Shown in pieces: positions 25,073 through 32,393 of a stretch of DNA of 32,701 nucleotides (its first letter is position 1; the number at the start of each line of letters is the position of its first letter). A program made the position numbers and the translations under genes. The stretch is from NCBI GenBank assembly GCA_035430005.1, contig DAOMFV010000052.1, positions 1 through 32,701 of the forward strand, written 5' to 3'. Source of the DNA: JAEUIE01 sp035430005 (GTDB lineage Bacteria; Planctomycetota; Planctomycetia; Gemmatales; HRBIN36). Under the pieces are notes generated by a model. That model saw nothing but the letters and a program-made list of their open reading frames with translations, was not told the origin of the DNA and ran no database searches.

Positions 25073-25103
25073 CAACTTCAAGAATTGAAGATGTGGAGAT
25101 AGC
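25073..25103 (+). repeat. 31-base repeat, copy 3
   Basis: Starts CAACTTCAAGAATTGAAG and ends GTGGAGATAGC, matching copy 1 at the end and copy 2 in the hairpin. Its first 14 bases recur inverted at 25171-25184 (AATTCTTGAAGTTG). Confidence 0.85.
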
Positions 25104-25264
25104 CAGCAATGTATTCATTCTGGCTACTGACTTCTGGCTTCTCATATTTGTGAGACCTCCTGAGACAGTGAATTCTTGAAGTTGACTATTTGAGGTAGGT
25201 AATAGTCCACTGGTAACTGCTACTCTTGCTTGTGATACGGGCAGGTTAGTGCTAGGCTTGGTCG

Positions 25265-25672
25265 ATGAAGACAGTCATTCAGACTGAGAAACTTCCTGAG
25301 TACCCGTTGGTCATCGATCAGCAGGATGAACTCTCTGTCGTTCCTGGTATCCACTCGAAGTTGCTCAGGGACGTTGCCTGGCTGATCATTTCCAGTGGTA
25401 TGCTCCTTCTCTTCTGGCAGACCAGTAGCAGGTACGCTGTGTATTCCTTCGACGATGGCCGTTCAGGTCTGCGTGTTCATCTCTTTGGCGTTCTCGTTCA
25501 GGAACGGGGATACTTCTCCCCTCAAGGCGGGAAACTCGACTATGGCATCCCGTTTGGAGGAGCATTGTTCACTGCACTCCAAGTGATCCTACTGTTGATA
25601 ACTGCCTATTGCGTTTTGAGGGTGCTCGTCGACTTGATCAGGTGCATTCCCAGAAGGGTTTACGGTGACTAG
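25265..25672 (+). CDS. small membrane protein of unknown function
   Basis: A 135-residue protein with two clear membrane helices, at about 37-53 (DVAWLIISSGMLLLFW) and 100-123 (ALFTALQVILLLITAYCVLRVLV). Between them is a polar loop (SSRYAVYSFDDGRSGLRVHLFGVLVQERGYFSPQGG in parts). No family is recognised. No good ribosome binding site precedes the ATG. It stands alone between repeat-rich segments, so it is called with moderate confidence. The hydrophobic pattern and codon use support a real gene. Confidence 0.6.
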   Translation: MKTVIQTEKLPEYPLVIDQQDELSVVPGIHSKLLRDVAWLIISSGMLLLFWQTSSRYAVYSFDDGRSGLRVHLFGVLVQERGYFSPQGGKLDYGIPFGGALFTALQVILLLITAYCVLRVLVDLIRCIPRRVYGD

Positions 25673-25685
25673 GGATCGCTGCATG

Positions 25686-25722
25686 CTCTCCTCTCCCCGG
25701 AGGAGAGGGGCCGGGGGTGAGG
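25686..25722. repeat. CTCACCCCCGGCCCCTCTCC-type repeat, copy 2 (inverted)
   Basis: GGAGAGGGGCCGGGGGTGAG (from 25702) is the complement of the core at 22474. It is preceded by CTCTCCTC (25686-25693), which pairs with GAGGAGAG (25700-25707). It lies between the ends of two convergent genes. Confidence 0.85.
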
Positions 25723-25758
25723 GGGGACCAACCACTTGAAGTATCACCGACAGCATCG

Positions 25759-26748
25759 TCAGCGTCGGCGAATGGTCACACAAGGCTGCTCGAGCAGTAT
25801 CCACTTCGGCTCGATTCCGATCACGACCACTGGCTCGACCACCTTGGGCACTGCTTCTATTTCCTTGGGTAACGGCGGTAGTATTGGATGAGCATCGGCC
25901 CAAGGGTCTTCTTTGCCTTTCAGCGTCAAACGAGGGCGTTTGAGGTTCCGTATCTTCGTCCAGAATCGTTCGTCCATTTCGGGCGAGAACTCCTGGAGCA
26001 TCTGCTTGATGCGATCTATCTTCCTGCCAAGAATCGGATCGTCTTTTGCCCGGCATTCCATTTCGTGTAGATTCAGCATCATGCGGCTGAAGGTTTCAGC
26101 TTTGTCTTCAGCGACATTCATCTGAGCATAACGGGAGATGAATCCAGGGAATCGATTGGTGACAATCGTCGACATTCTTTCATAAACGTCATTTAGCGCA
26201 AATGTTCCATATCGGTATCCAGGCACATTCAATTCCGACCACTTTGCATCGACGGTGATGTTACGATTGATGCGGCTATCCACAATATGAAAGAATTCAT
26301 GATGAATAGCGCTTTGATCATTATGCAATAGTTGAGTTAGTGTATATCCTCGAACCTCTGAATTCAGCGAATAGATGATGGTATCTTTTTGCTCAAGAGC
26401 AACGCCTCCGGCAGAAACGCCATTGACGTACAAATCACTACAGAAGAAGATTCGTTTGAGCTTCGCTTTCTGAGTCAACTCCCTGGGATAGAGTTGCATC
26501 TCTTTGACAAACATGGGCAGGAAGTAGGCAAGTACATCGCCCTCAACGGGCTTGGCATCTATCACCAAACCCTTCTTTTCCGGCTTATAGCCCGGTCCGA
26601 CCATTTCAAGTTCGAAGCCATAGTCCCGTTCCAGTTGGCGGAGTTGGGATTCGAGCGGTGAGTTGGCATCATCGGGAATTGCACGCACTTTCGTCGTGGC
26701 ATTTGGCAGCCAGCATACAGTGAGCAATATGGTGGCTAGCAGGAACAT
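25759..26748 (-). CDS. putative HExxH zinc metallopeptidase-like exported protein
   Basis: About 329 residues from the ATG at 26748, which has AGGA six bases upstream; an ATG at 26754 and a TTG at 26796 are alternatives. The N-terminus (MFLLATILLTVCWLP) is a signal peptide or anchor. HEFFH at 150-154 is an HExxH zinc motif, and EDKAETF at about 214-220 offers Glu218 as a likely third ligand, as in gluzincin-type peptidases. The C-terminus is basic and Pro-rich. I cannot place it in a named family. It lies downstream of the histidine kinase gene on the same strand, separated by two repeat elements, so a shared transcript is uncertain. Confidence 0.72.
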   Translation of the reverse strand: MFLLATILLTVCWLPNATTKVRAIPDDANSPLESQLRQLERDYGFELEMVGPGYKPEKKGLVIDAKPVEGDVLAYFLPMFVKEMQLYPRELTQKAKLKRIFFCSDLYVNGVSAGGVALEQKDTIIYSLNSEVRGYTLTQLLHNDQSAIHHEFFHIVDSRINRNITVDAKWSELNVPGYRYGTFALNDVYERMSTIVTNRFPGFISRYAQMNVAEDKAETFSRMMLNLHEMECRAKDDPILGRKIDRIKQMLQEFSPEMDERFWTKIRNLKRPRLTLKGKEDPWADAHPILPPLPKEIEAVPKVVEPVVVIGIEPKWILLEQPCVTIRRR

Positions 26749-26847
26749 CAGCATTCCTACAGTATTTATGACGCTGGGGAATGTAACATGCTGCAACCAT
26801 CATCTCAAGCCAGAACAGCCGGTATCCGGATCACTAAATACGTAGCG

Positions 26848-26935
26848 GTGGCAGAGTTATTCGGTACTCCGAATGACCCTGTCTTCGGTGAAGTGACATT
26901 ATCCCCGCCAGCAGGGTCATGCATAACCCTGTCAC
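26848..26935. repeat. cloverleaf-like palindromic element, copy 3
   Basis: Outer stem GTGGCAGAGTT (26848-26858) with AACCCTGTCAC (26925-26935) has one mismatch and one G-T pair. The left side hairpin is ATTCGG-TACT-CCGAAT (26859-26874), six perfect pairs around TACT. The inner stem is GACCCTG/CAGGGTC (26875-26881, 26912-26918). The right side arm is reduced to ATGCAT. The element lies between two genes of the same strand. Confidence 0.8.
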
Positions 26936-26961
26936 AATCCAACAAGTCTCTCGCTGAGTCG

Positions 26962-27002
26962 ACCCCCGCTAACTCCCCCCTTGGGAAGGGGGAGAACCAG
27001 AC
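26962..27002. repeat. C-rich repeat, half copy C
   Basis: Corresponds to the second half of the composite repeat at 18079-18171 (ACCCCCGCTAACTCCCCCC ... AGGGGGAGAACCAGAC). It ends one base before the stop codon of the histidine kinase gene. Confidence 0.85.
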
Positions 27003-27003
27003 C

Positions 27004-28749
27004 TCACGCCCCGGCAGGGTTGTCGTCGACGATCATCGTTCTTCGTTGGCCGGCAGCATCACTTGCTGGGACGGGGATGCGAAGGATGAACTTGGCGCCG
27101 TGGCCTACTTCGCTTTGCAGGATCACGTCGCCACCATGCTCACGGAGAATCTTGCGGGCGACAGCGAGGCCGAGGCCGGTGCCTTTGGAACCTTTGGTGG
27201 AGACGAAGGGTTTGAAGATGTTCTGCTGGATATCGGCGGGGATGCCGGGGCCATTGTCCTGCACGACAATCTGCGCCCAGCGGCCATTGGTTTCTTGCAC
27301 GGTGGAGAGGGTCACACGGGCATCGGGGGTTTCCTGCAACGCATCCAGGGCGTTGCTCAAGATGTTGAGTAACGCTTTGTGCAACCCTTCGGGGTCGGTC
27401 TGCATCGGCTTCAATTGGGCATCGAACTTCTTGTCGATGGTGACGTTCAAATCCTTAGCTCGGCCTTCGAGCAGCTCGATTACTTCATTAACGATGGTTG
27501 CCAGGTCGGTCTGCTCCAGGGCTGGCTCTCGTTCCTTGGAGTAGCTGAGCATGTCCATGACGAGATCGTAGATGCGGACCTGATTTTTTTCGAGGGTCTT
27601 CCAGCCTTGCAGCAACAGCGGACGGTTCTCTTCGTTGATGCCGAGCTTGAGCAGATCGGTACCGCTCTTGAGGCCTTGCAGAATGTTCTTGATGTGATGG
27701 CTAATCGCAGCAATGGTCTGGCCAACAGCTGCGAGCCGTTCGGATTGCATCATGGCTCGGTAGTAGCGGGTGTCTTCGAGAGCCAGGGCTGCCTGGTGAG
27801 CGATGGCGACGGCGAGCATGAGGTGATCTTCGCTGAGCTTGGTCGTGCCCTGCCCCTGTTGGGCGAGTTCGCCGATGTCGGCTTTGACATCGAGATAAAG
27901 CACGCCGATGGTTTCGTGTCTGCCCTTCATCGGCACGCACAACGCTTCGCGGATGCCCTGCTCCTGCACGCTGGGCGCCAGGCGAAAGCGCTGATCCTGA
28001 GCAGCTTCCGAGGTGAGCACCCCCTGTCCCTTCTTCAGCACATGATCCATGATCGTTTTGCTGATCGAGATCTTCTCACTGAGTTCCTTGCCGGCCCGAA
28101 AGCGGACAGCCTTCGCTTCGAACCGGTCGTCTTCCAGCTTGAGCATGAAGCAGCCACGGTCAGCCTGGATGGTCTCGAAGATGAGGTCCATGATGCGATC
28201 GAGGAGTTGATCGTTATCAACAATATGGCTGACCGCTTGCGTGGTCTGATACATCACGCTGAGATTGGCGAGAGCGTTGCGGAGCCAGGGATTGGCTGTG
28301 GCATCGGTCGGCTTGGCGAGCAGCCTCGCCCCGGCGGTATCGCTGACGGTTCGCACAATGGCGGAAGGAATATCGTCGGCGGGCTTGGCCACGAGGTTGA
28401 CCTCGCCCCCTTTGGGTTTGCCCTTCTGCTGATCGACCATTACGGTTTCTTCGGTGCCACTGAGGGCGAGGTAGACGAGCGTGGTTTGGCCAATGCGGAT
28501 TTCGTCGCCGGGCTTGATGACGGCATCCTTGATCATCTTGCCGTTGAGGAAGGTGCCGTTGCTGCTGCCGAGGTCGAGCAATTGATGGGTGCCGTTGGGG
28601 AGCAGACGCAGTTCACTATGCCGGCGCGAGGCTTCGGTATCGTGCAGGCGTACGGCATTGTTGGCTTCCCGGCCCAGGCCGACGACGTTGGTCGAAAGCT
28701 CGAAGCGTTTGCCTTCGTCGGAGCCGGAGATGACATAAAGCGACGCCAC
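27004..28749 (-). CDS. FHA-GAF sensor histidine kinase
   Basis: 581 residues, apparently soluble. Domains in order: FHA (about 1-95; LGREANNAVRL, SRRH, SSNGTFLNG), which binds phosphothreonine; GAF (about 175-325); a phosphoacceptor helix with AAISHHIKNILQGL (His351/352); and the ATPase domain with the N-box NILSNALDAL, DNGPGIP, and GTGLGLAVARKI. The GTG at 28749 was chosen: it has AGGT upstream and places the FHA strand at the start. The reading frame continues to an ATG at 28830, but that part is encoded by a dispersed repeat. No response regulator is adjacent. FHA suggests it reads phosphorylation by Ser/Thr kinases, which abound in planctomycetes; this is inferred. Confidence 0.93.
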   Translation of the reverse strand: MASLYVISGSDEGKRFELSTNVVGLGREANNAVRLHDTEASRRHSELRLLPNGTHQLLDLGSSNGTFLNGKMIKDAVIKPGDEIRIGQTTLVYLALSGTEETVMVDQQKGKPKGGEVNLVAKPADDIPSAIVRTVSDTAGARLLAKPTDATANPWLRNALANLSVMYQTTQAVSHIVDNDQLLDRIMDLIFETIQADRGCFMLKLEDDRFEAKAVRFRAGKELSEKISISKTIMDHVLKKGQGVLTSEAAQDQRFRLAPSVQEQGIREALCVPMKGRHETIGVLYLDVKADIGELAQQGQGTTKLSEDHLMLAVAIAHQAALALEDTRYYRAMMQSERLAAVGQTIAAISHHIKNILQGLKSGTDLLKLGINEENRPLLLQGWKTLEKNQVRIYDLVMDMLSYSKEREPALEQTDLATIVNEVIELLEGRAKDLNVTIDKKFDAQLKPMQTDPEGLHKALLNILSNALDALQETPDARVTLSTVQETNGRWAQIVVQDNGPGIPADIQQNIFKPFVSTKGSKGTGLGLAVARKILREHGGDVILQSEVGHGAKFILRIPVPASDAAGQRRTMIVDDNPAGA

Positions 28750-28777
28750 GCCGTTACCTGTTGGGGAAGGGATGCTT

Positions 28778-28869
28778 CTCCTCCCCTTGACCAAGGGGAG
28801 GCTGGGTGGGGTTTTTCGTCCAAGGCTCAACCCCCTCCAACTCCCCCTTGGTAAGGGGGAGAGAAAGAC
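28778..28869. repeat. composite C-rich double-hairpin repeat, copy B
   Basis: CTCCTCCCCTTGACCAAGG, GGGTGGGGTTTTTC and then AACCCCCTCCAACTCCCCC and GGGGGAGAGAAAGAC. The two halves are imperfect inverted copies. A partial duplicate of the end (GGTAAGGGGAGAGACAGAC) follows to 28890. It lies just upstream of the histidine kinase start and would form part of its leader. Confidence 0.88.
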
Positions 28870-28960
28870 AAGGTAAGGGGAGAGACAGACTTTAACTCCA
28901 TTGCCACGTCATTCTCTGATAATATAGTTTCACCCGCTTCATTGTCTCGCAGGTTTTGCC

Positions 28961-29371
28961 ATGACGAACCCAAGTTCAGAAGCATCTCATTTGTTGCAAC
29001 TCACTCAGAAGCTGCTTGATGCGATCAGCGGGAAGGACTGGGCCACATATCAACAGCTATGTGATCCTACCTTGACCTGCTTCGAACCGGAGGCGTGTGG
29101 CAACCTGGTGCAGGGAATGCCATTCCATCAGTTCTACTTTCAGCTTGGCGGCGGATCGAGGCCAGGGCTGGTAACGATGGTGCAGCCTCATGTTCGCATT
29201 GTGGGCGAGGTAGCCATCGTTTGTTATGTTCGGTTAATCCAAAGCATGGGCGACGCCGGGCCCAAAACGACCGCCTTTGAAGAGACCCGCATCTGGCACA
29301 AGCAGGGGGAGCATTGGAAGCACGTGCATTTCCACCGCTCCCCGGCAGCTTCAACGGATGGTAGCAAATGA
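28961..29371 (+). CDS. CaMKII association (hub)-like domain protein
   Basis: A 136-residue single-domain protein of the SnoaL/NTF2-like fold, very close in pattern to the association domain of eukaryotic calcium/calmodulin-dependent kinase II: KDWATYQQLCDPTLTCFEPEA, GNLVQGMPFHQFYF, QPHVRIVGEVAIVCYVRL, and FEETRIWHKQGEHWKHVHFHRS, given here in parts. The hub domain forms large rings in animals. Bacterial homologues without a kinase are known, but their role is not. The conserved Arg and the ETR-W-x9-W/HVHFH core are kept. There is no kinase or calmodulin gene nearby. It stands alone before tRNA-Ser, with a composite repeat upstream. Confidence 0.92.
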   Translation: MTNPSSEASHLLQLTQKLLDAISGKDWATYQQLCDPTLTCFEPEACGNLVQGMPFHQFYFQLGGGSRPGLVTMVQPHVRIVGEVAIVCYVRLIQSMGDAGPKTTAFEETRIWHKQGEHWKHVHFHRSPAASTDGSK

Positions 29372-29488
29372 ATCTGTGGGTAGGGTTATTCGTCTTGCCT
29401 ACAGGCGGTGTCCAAGGATTCTTCCGGCTCCTTACTCCTGGCTTCTAGCTTCTGAACGAAGATGCTGTAGAATTCGGGAACGGAAAAC

Positions 29489-29575
29489 GGAGAGGTGGCA
29501 GAGTGGTTGATTGTGCAGCACTGGAAATGCTGTGTCCATGAAAGTGGACCGGGGGTTCGAATCCCCCCCTCTCCG
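29489..29575 (+). tRNA. tRNA-Ser(GGA)
   Basis: The acceptor arms GGAGAGG (29489-29495) and CCTCTCC (29568-29574) pair perfectly, with discriminator G at 29575. The anticodon stem CAGCA/TGCTG encloses CTGGAAA, giving anticodon GGA (serine, UCC/UCU). A long variable arm, GTCCA/TGGAC, is typical of tRNA-Ser. The T arm is GGGGG-TTCGAAT-CCCCC. CCA is not encoded. Confidence 0.97.
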
Positions 29576-30158
29576 CTGGTAGTTCTTGTCGAATGGCGTC
29601 GTTTGTCAATCAACAGCCAAGTTCACCAATAGAATTAGCTAAGTGCTGGGCCAAACATTCCTGTCTGGCCCACAAAGACAAGAATGTTTGTGCCACCTAA
29701 TCTCTTTTGTACAGGCACTGAGTTAGCCTTGCCTTTTCCCCTCACAAACACTCTTAGTGTGTCCCGTCCTATCCGGAGTCTACACTCTGTGTGAATAATA
29801 GACAGGGAGTGTAGGAATGGAATGTGTTCAGACGTCCTACTGCCGTGAGTTGCAGGGGACGATCATCGGGAGACAGACAGGAGGGGGAGCTTTCGTGGCG
29901 TTAGGCAGCGGCGTGTGGGCATGCGACGTTCACCACATACAACTGTGACTGAATAAGTATGATAAGTATTAACCCAAGTGAGACATCCTCCCGGTGGTCA
30001 TGAAAAGTGAGTTGATGCCTTGGAGAAAAAATTGGCGGAAGCCCACCTGAAGCTGCGAGGGCATGAGAAGATTATCGAGATAGCAGCAGGAAGAAAAAGG
30101 TGGATCCATTAAGAAAGAGACACCTTTTGGGTGTGTCTCTGCAATTGCATCGGTGGTG
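29576..30158. other. gene-poor region between tRNA-Ser and the typA fragment
   Basis: No intact gene. Two inverted repeats are present: AAACATTCCTGTCT (29653-29666) with AGACAAGAATGTTT (29676-29689, one mismatch), and CTACACTC (29780-29787) with GAGTGTAG (29807-29814). A possible transposase remnant lies at 30011-30112. The patch looks like decayed accessory DNA. Confidence 0.55.
30011..30112 (+). pseudogene. possible IS transposase (orfA-type) remnant
   Basis: A 33-codon open stretch, without a start and ended by TAA, reads VDALEKKLAEAHLKLRGHEK then IIEIAAGRKRW. The LEKKLAEAHLKL...KIIEI pattern resembles the coiled-coil end of IS3-type orfA proteins. It is too short for a firm call; chance is possible. 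Confidence 0.3.
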
Positions 30159-30446
30159 TTAATCCAACAGCAAGTCGCCGCCGAAGTCGGCGTGGCCGGG
30201 CGTATCGATGATGTTGATCTTGGTATCGTCCCAGCGGATGGCGCAGTTCTTGGCCAGAATGGTGATTCCTCGTTCCCGCTCCAGCGGATTGGAATCCATG
30301 ATCAGCCCATGTTGACCGCCTTCGAGCTTCTCCAGTTCACCGGCCCGGTATTGGCCCGACTGACGCAGCATCTCATCAACAAGTGTCGCTTTGCCATGAT
30401 CGACGTGGGCGATGATGGCGACATTTCGCAAATCGTTACGTTTCAT
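30159..30446 (-). pseudogene. truncated inverted copy of the 5' end of typA
   Basis: The first 91 codons of typA recur here (to GHADFGG), then four unrelated codons and a TAA. About 92% of bases match typA, and most differences are silent third-position changes, so the copy probably diverged as a working gene before truncation. It keeps G2 (RERGITI) and G3 (DTPGHADF), but the P-loop Thr is replaced (HGKATL for HGKTTL), and G4 and all later domains are missing. It cannot be a working GTPase. The leader is also copied, and a good ribosome binding site (AGGA) remains, so a short peptide could still be made. The last base shared with typA is at 30175. Confidence 0.85.
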
Positions 30447-30533
30447 AAGTTTCCTGTCCCCAAGTCTCGAGCGCAACCTGCCGGACTGAGGGAGAATCCT
30501 CCGGAAAGAGTGGCAACTGCTTGGTATAGGGAA
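30447..30533 (-). repeat. duplicated typA leader
   Basis: Inverted copy of about 16135-16222. The 48 bases at 30475-30522 are identical to 16146-16193; the part nearest the start codon differs. The remaining 190 bases up to the sigma factor gene hold nothing recognisable. Confidence 0.85.
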
Positions 30534-30724
30534 TAGAAGACGACGACTAGCGAGAGAGCATGATGAAGTTTGAAGGTAGCCCTACTTCGACATGAATTCG
30601 CAGCATGTTGTGCATAATTCATGAAAAACGCCTCGGTTCAACAAAATGATGTATCTCATCCCATGAACCAGGCAGTATATCTGTAGCAAAACATGATGAG
30701 AGCCAGTCGCGATGGGAGCCAAGT

Positions 30725-32323
30725 ATGATGAATCGGCTGTTACAGCATGCTTCAACCTTGCAGCGCGAAGGATCTGATTTACCACTGGCCACGCTTGGCC
30801 CAGTGGATGAAAAGACCTTCGAAAGCATCATGCAGCGTCATGGGCCGATGGTCTTGAGTATTGCCCGGCGTTATGTCCATGATGAATACCTATCCCAAGA
30901 TGTATTCCAGGCAGTGTTCCTGGTGTTCTGGCAACGAGCCAGGCAGCTGCACACACCTGAGAACCTGGCCAACTGGTTCTTTGGCGTTACTCGACGAATT
31001 GCCCAACGAGCCAGACAGCAGAAATATCGGCGTGCTCTGAGTGAACAGTCGAACGAGCAAGTCGAGCAAGTGCCTGCACAACGAGCTTCGTCATTGGAAT
31101 TACTCATCCATCAGGAAGAGATGATGATTCTAGACAAAGAAGTGGCTCGCCTTCCGGTGCATGAACAAACAGTGATCTTGTTATGCGTCTATCAGGGACT
31201 GACACGCCAGCAAGCTGCACGTCGGTTGAAGTGTCCGCCTGGTACCATAGCGGGCAGACTGGATCGAGCCCGTCAGCGACTGGCCAGGCGTCTGGCTCGT
31301 CAGGGGGTATTGGCAACTCTACTCTTCAGCAGCCTTGCTGACGCTAGAGCAATGCCGACTCTCTCGCATTCCTTGATTCAAACCACATTGCATATTGCAA
31401 TCCCTTCGCTTTGCCCGACCACCACAATACCGACCTCCGTTCTCAACTTGGCTCATGGAGCATCGACGATGATGTGGAAACCTGTTGTTCTCACGGTGAC
31501 GACGATTGGCATCCTGACGGGATGCTTGGTGAGTGGATGGGCTGCTCCTGAAGGCAAGCCCGTCCATGAAACCGTAGTAGCACAACAGCCATCAACCAGG
31601 CTGGACGGCATCTGGCAAGTCAAGAGTAACGTCTTCAACGGCAAGCCTGAAGTGACCCCACCCGGCTATGGCGAGCTGAAGGCCATCGTGATTCAAGGCA
31701 AACACTGGCGCCATCTCTATACCCCTTTCAACGGCACTCGACAGTTTGCCACTACCTTTGAGATCGACCAGAGCAAAACTCCCTGGCAGGTCAAAATGCC
31801 TGCGCGTTACAAGTGGGCGCTACTCAAGCAGGAAGGTGATAACCTCCAAGTGGCTATCAGCATGGTGCAGGAACAGTGGCCACAGGGTTTGGATTCTGAC
31901 CAGGATTGCTGGAGGATGGAACTACAGCGGGTCCGCCAATTAGATCCGGCCTGGCAGACGACACTACCTCAACTCTTACAGATTCAGGCTGATGAGCATC
32001 GATTCAAGTCGATGAAAGAAGACAGGCTGCTCACCATCAAATGCGAACGGCTCGATGAAGCGGTGGTTCATTTTGGTGAGAGTGTCAGGAAACACGCAGC
32101 CGTTCCCGTGCTGAATGATGCTGCCCAGAGGCTGCTTTCCGCAACCTTGTCCCTTTGCACCACCAACGAAGAACGCCAGCTTGCCTTGAGAAATCATATT
32201 GATCGGCTGAAAGCAATTGAGCAACAATTAGCGGGCAGCAAGGACAATACCACCAGCCTGCGGTTGCAACGACTTGAAACCGAGCAGCAACTGGTAGAAC
32301 TTGAGCTGATGGAAAAGAAGTAA
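30725..32323 (+). CDS. ECF-type sigma factor fused to a membrane segment and extracytoplasmic tail
   Basis: 532 residues. Region 2 is at about 35-100 (MVLSIARRYVHDEYLSQDVFQAVFLVFWQ in parts; NLANWFFGVTRRIAQ) and region 4 at about 138-190 (LPVHEQTVILLCVYQGLTRQQAARRL, PPGTIAGRLDRARQRLARRL). A linker leads to one membrane helix at about 251-273 (WKPVVLTVTTIGILTGCLVSGW). The outer part (about 290-420) resembles the planctomycete TIGR03067 domain (LDGIWQVKSN...), a tentative match, and the last 90 residues are a predicted coiled coil. The fusion puts sensor and sigma factor in one protein, a planctomycete habit. No separate anti-sigma gene is nearby. Two adjacent ATG codons (30725, 30728) are possible starts. 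The gene ends at a bidirectional terminator. Confidence 0.9.
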   Translation: MMNRLLQHASTLQREGSDLPLATLGPVDEKTFESIMQRHGPMVLSIARRYVHDEYLSQDVFQAVFLVFWQRARQLHTPENLANWFFGVTRRIAQRARQQKYRRALSEQSNEQVEQVPAQRASSLELLIHQEEMMILDKEVARLPVHEQTVILLCVYQGLTRQQAARRLKCPPGTIAGRLDRARQRLARRLARQGVLATLLFSSLADARAMPTLSHSLIQTTLHIAIPSLCPTTTIPTSVLNLAHGASTMMWKPVVLTVTTIGILTGCLVSGWAAPEGKPVHETVVAQQPSTRLDGIWQVKSNVFNGKPEVTPPGYGELKAIVIQGKHWRHLYTPFNGTRQFATTFEIDQSKTPWQVKMPARYKWALLKQEGDNLQVAISMVQEQWPQGLDSDQDCWRMELQRVRQLDPAWQTTLPQLLQIQADEHRFKSMKEDRLLTIKCERLDEAVVHFGESVRKHAAVPVLNDAAQRLLSATLSLCTTNEERQLALRNHIDRLKAIEQQLAGSKDNTTSLRLQRLETEQQLVELELMEKK

Positions 32324-32339
32324 TGCGATCAGCAACTTA

Positions 32340-32386
32340 ACAAAAGAAACAAGCCCCAAGTGACACCTGGGGCTTGTTTCTTTTGT
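32340..32386. terminator. bidirectional terminator
   Basis: A perfect 19-bp stem (ACAAAAGAAACAAGCCCCA with its complement) around a 9-nt loop lies between two convergent genes. The A-rich left arm and T-rich right arm give a U-rich 3' side in both directions. Confidence 0.9.
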
Positions 32387-32393
32387 GTCATCA

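Larger units (their letters stand above)
24595..25264. other. gene-free, repeat-rich intergenic region
   Basis: About 700 bases with no convincing gene on either strand. It contains AGCTAGGAGTTAGTAGCTAG-type simple repeats (about 24813-24850), three copies of a 31-base repeat, an inverted partial copy of it (25171-25184) and a CTGGCTTCT tract (25120-25142). It may hold the promoter of the small membrane protein gene, but no clear boxes are seen. Confidence 0.6.

Noticed and set aside
24882..25103. Possible small CRISPR array
   Set aside because: Only three repeats, with unequal spacing of 105 and 24 bases, diverged sequences and no cas genes nearby.
27379..28854. Long open frame (491 codons) on the plus strand opposite the histidine kinase
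   Set aside because: The minus strand encodes clear FHA, GAF and kinase motifs. The plus-strand frame is a mirror of its codon bias and contains no recognisable domain.
29489..30533. Integrated element using tRNA-Ser as attachment site
   Set aside because: No duplicate of the tRNA 3' end is found downstream and no integrase is present. Only a decayed patch can be supported.
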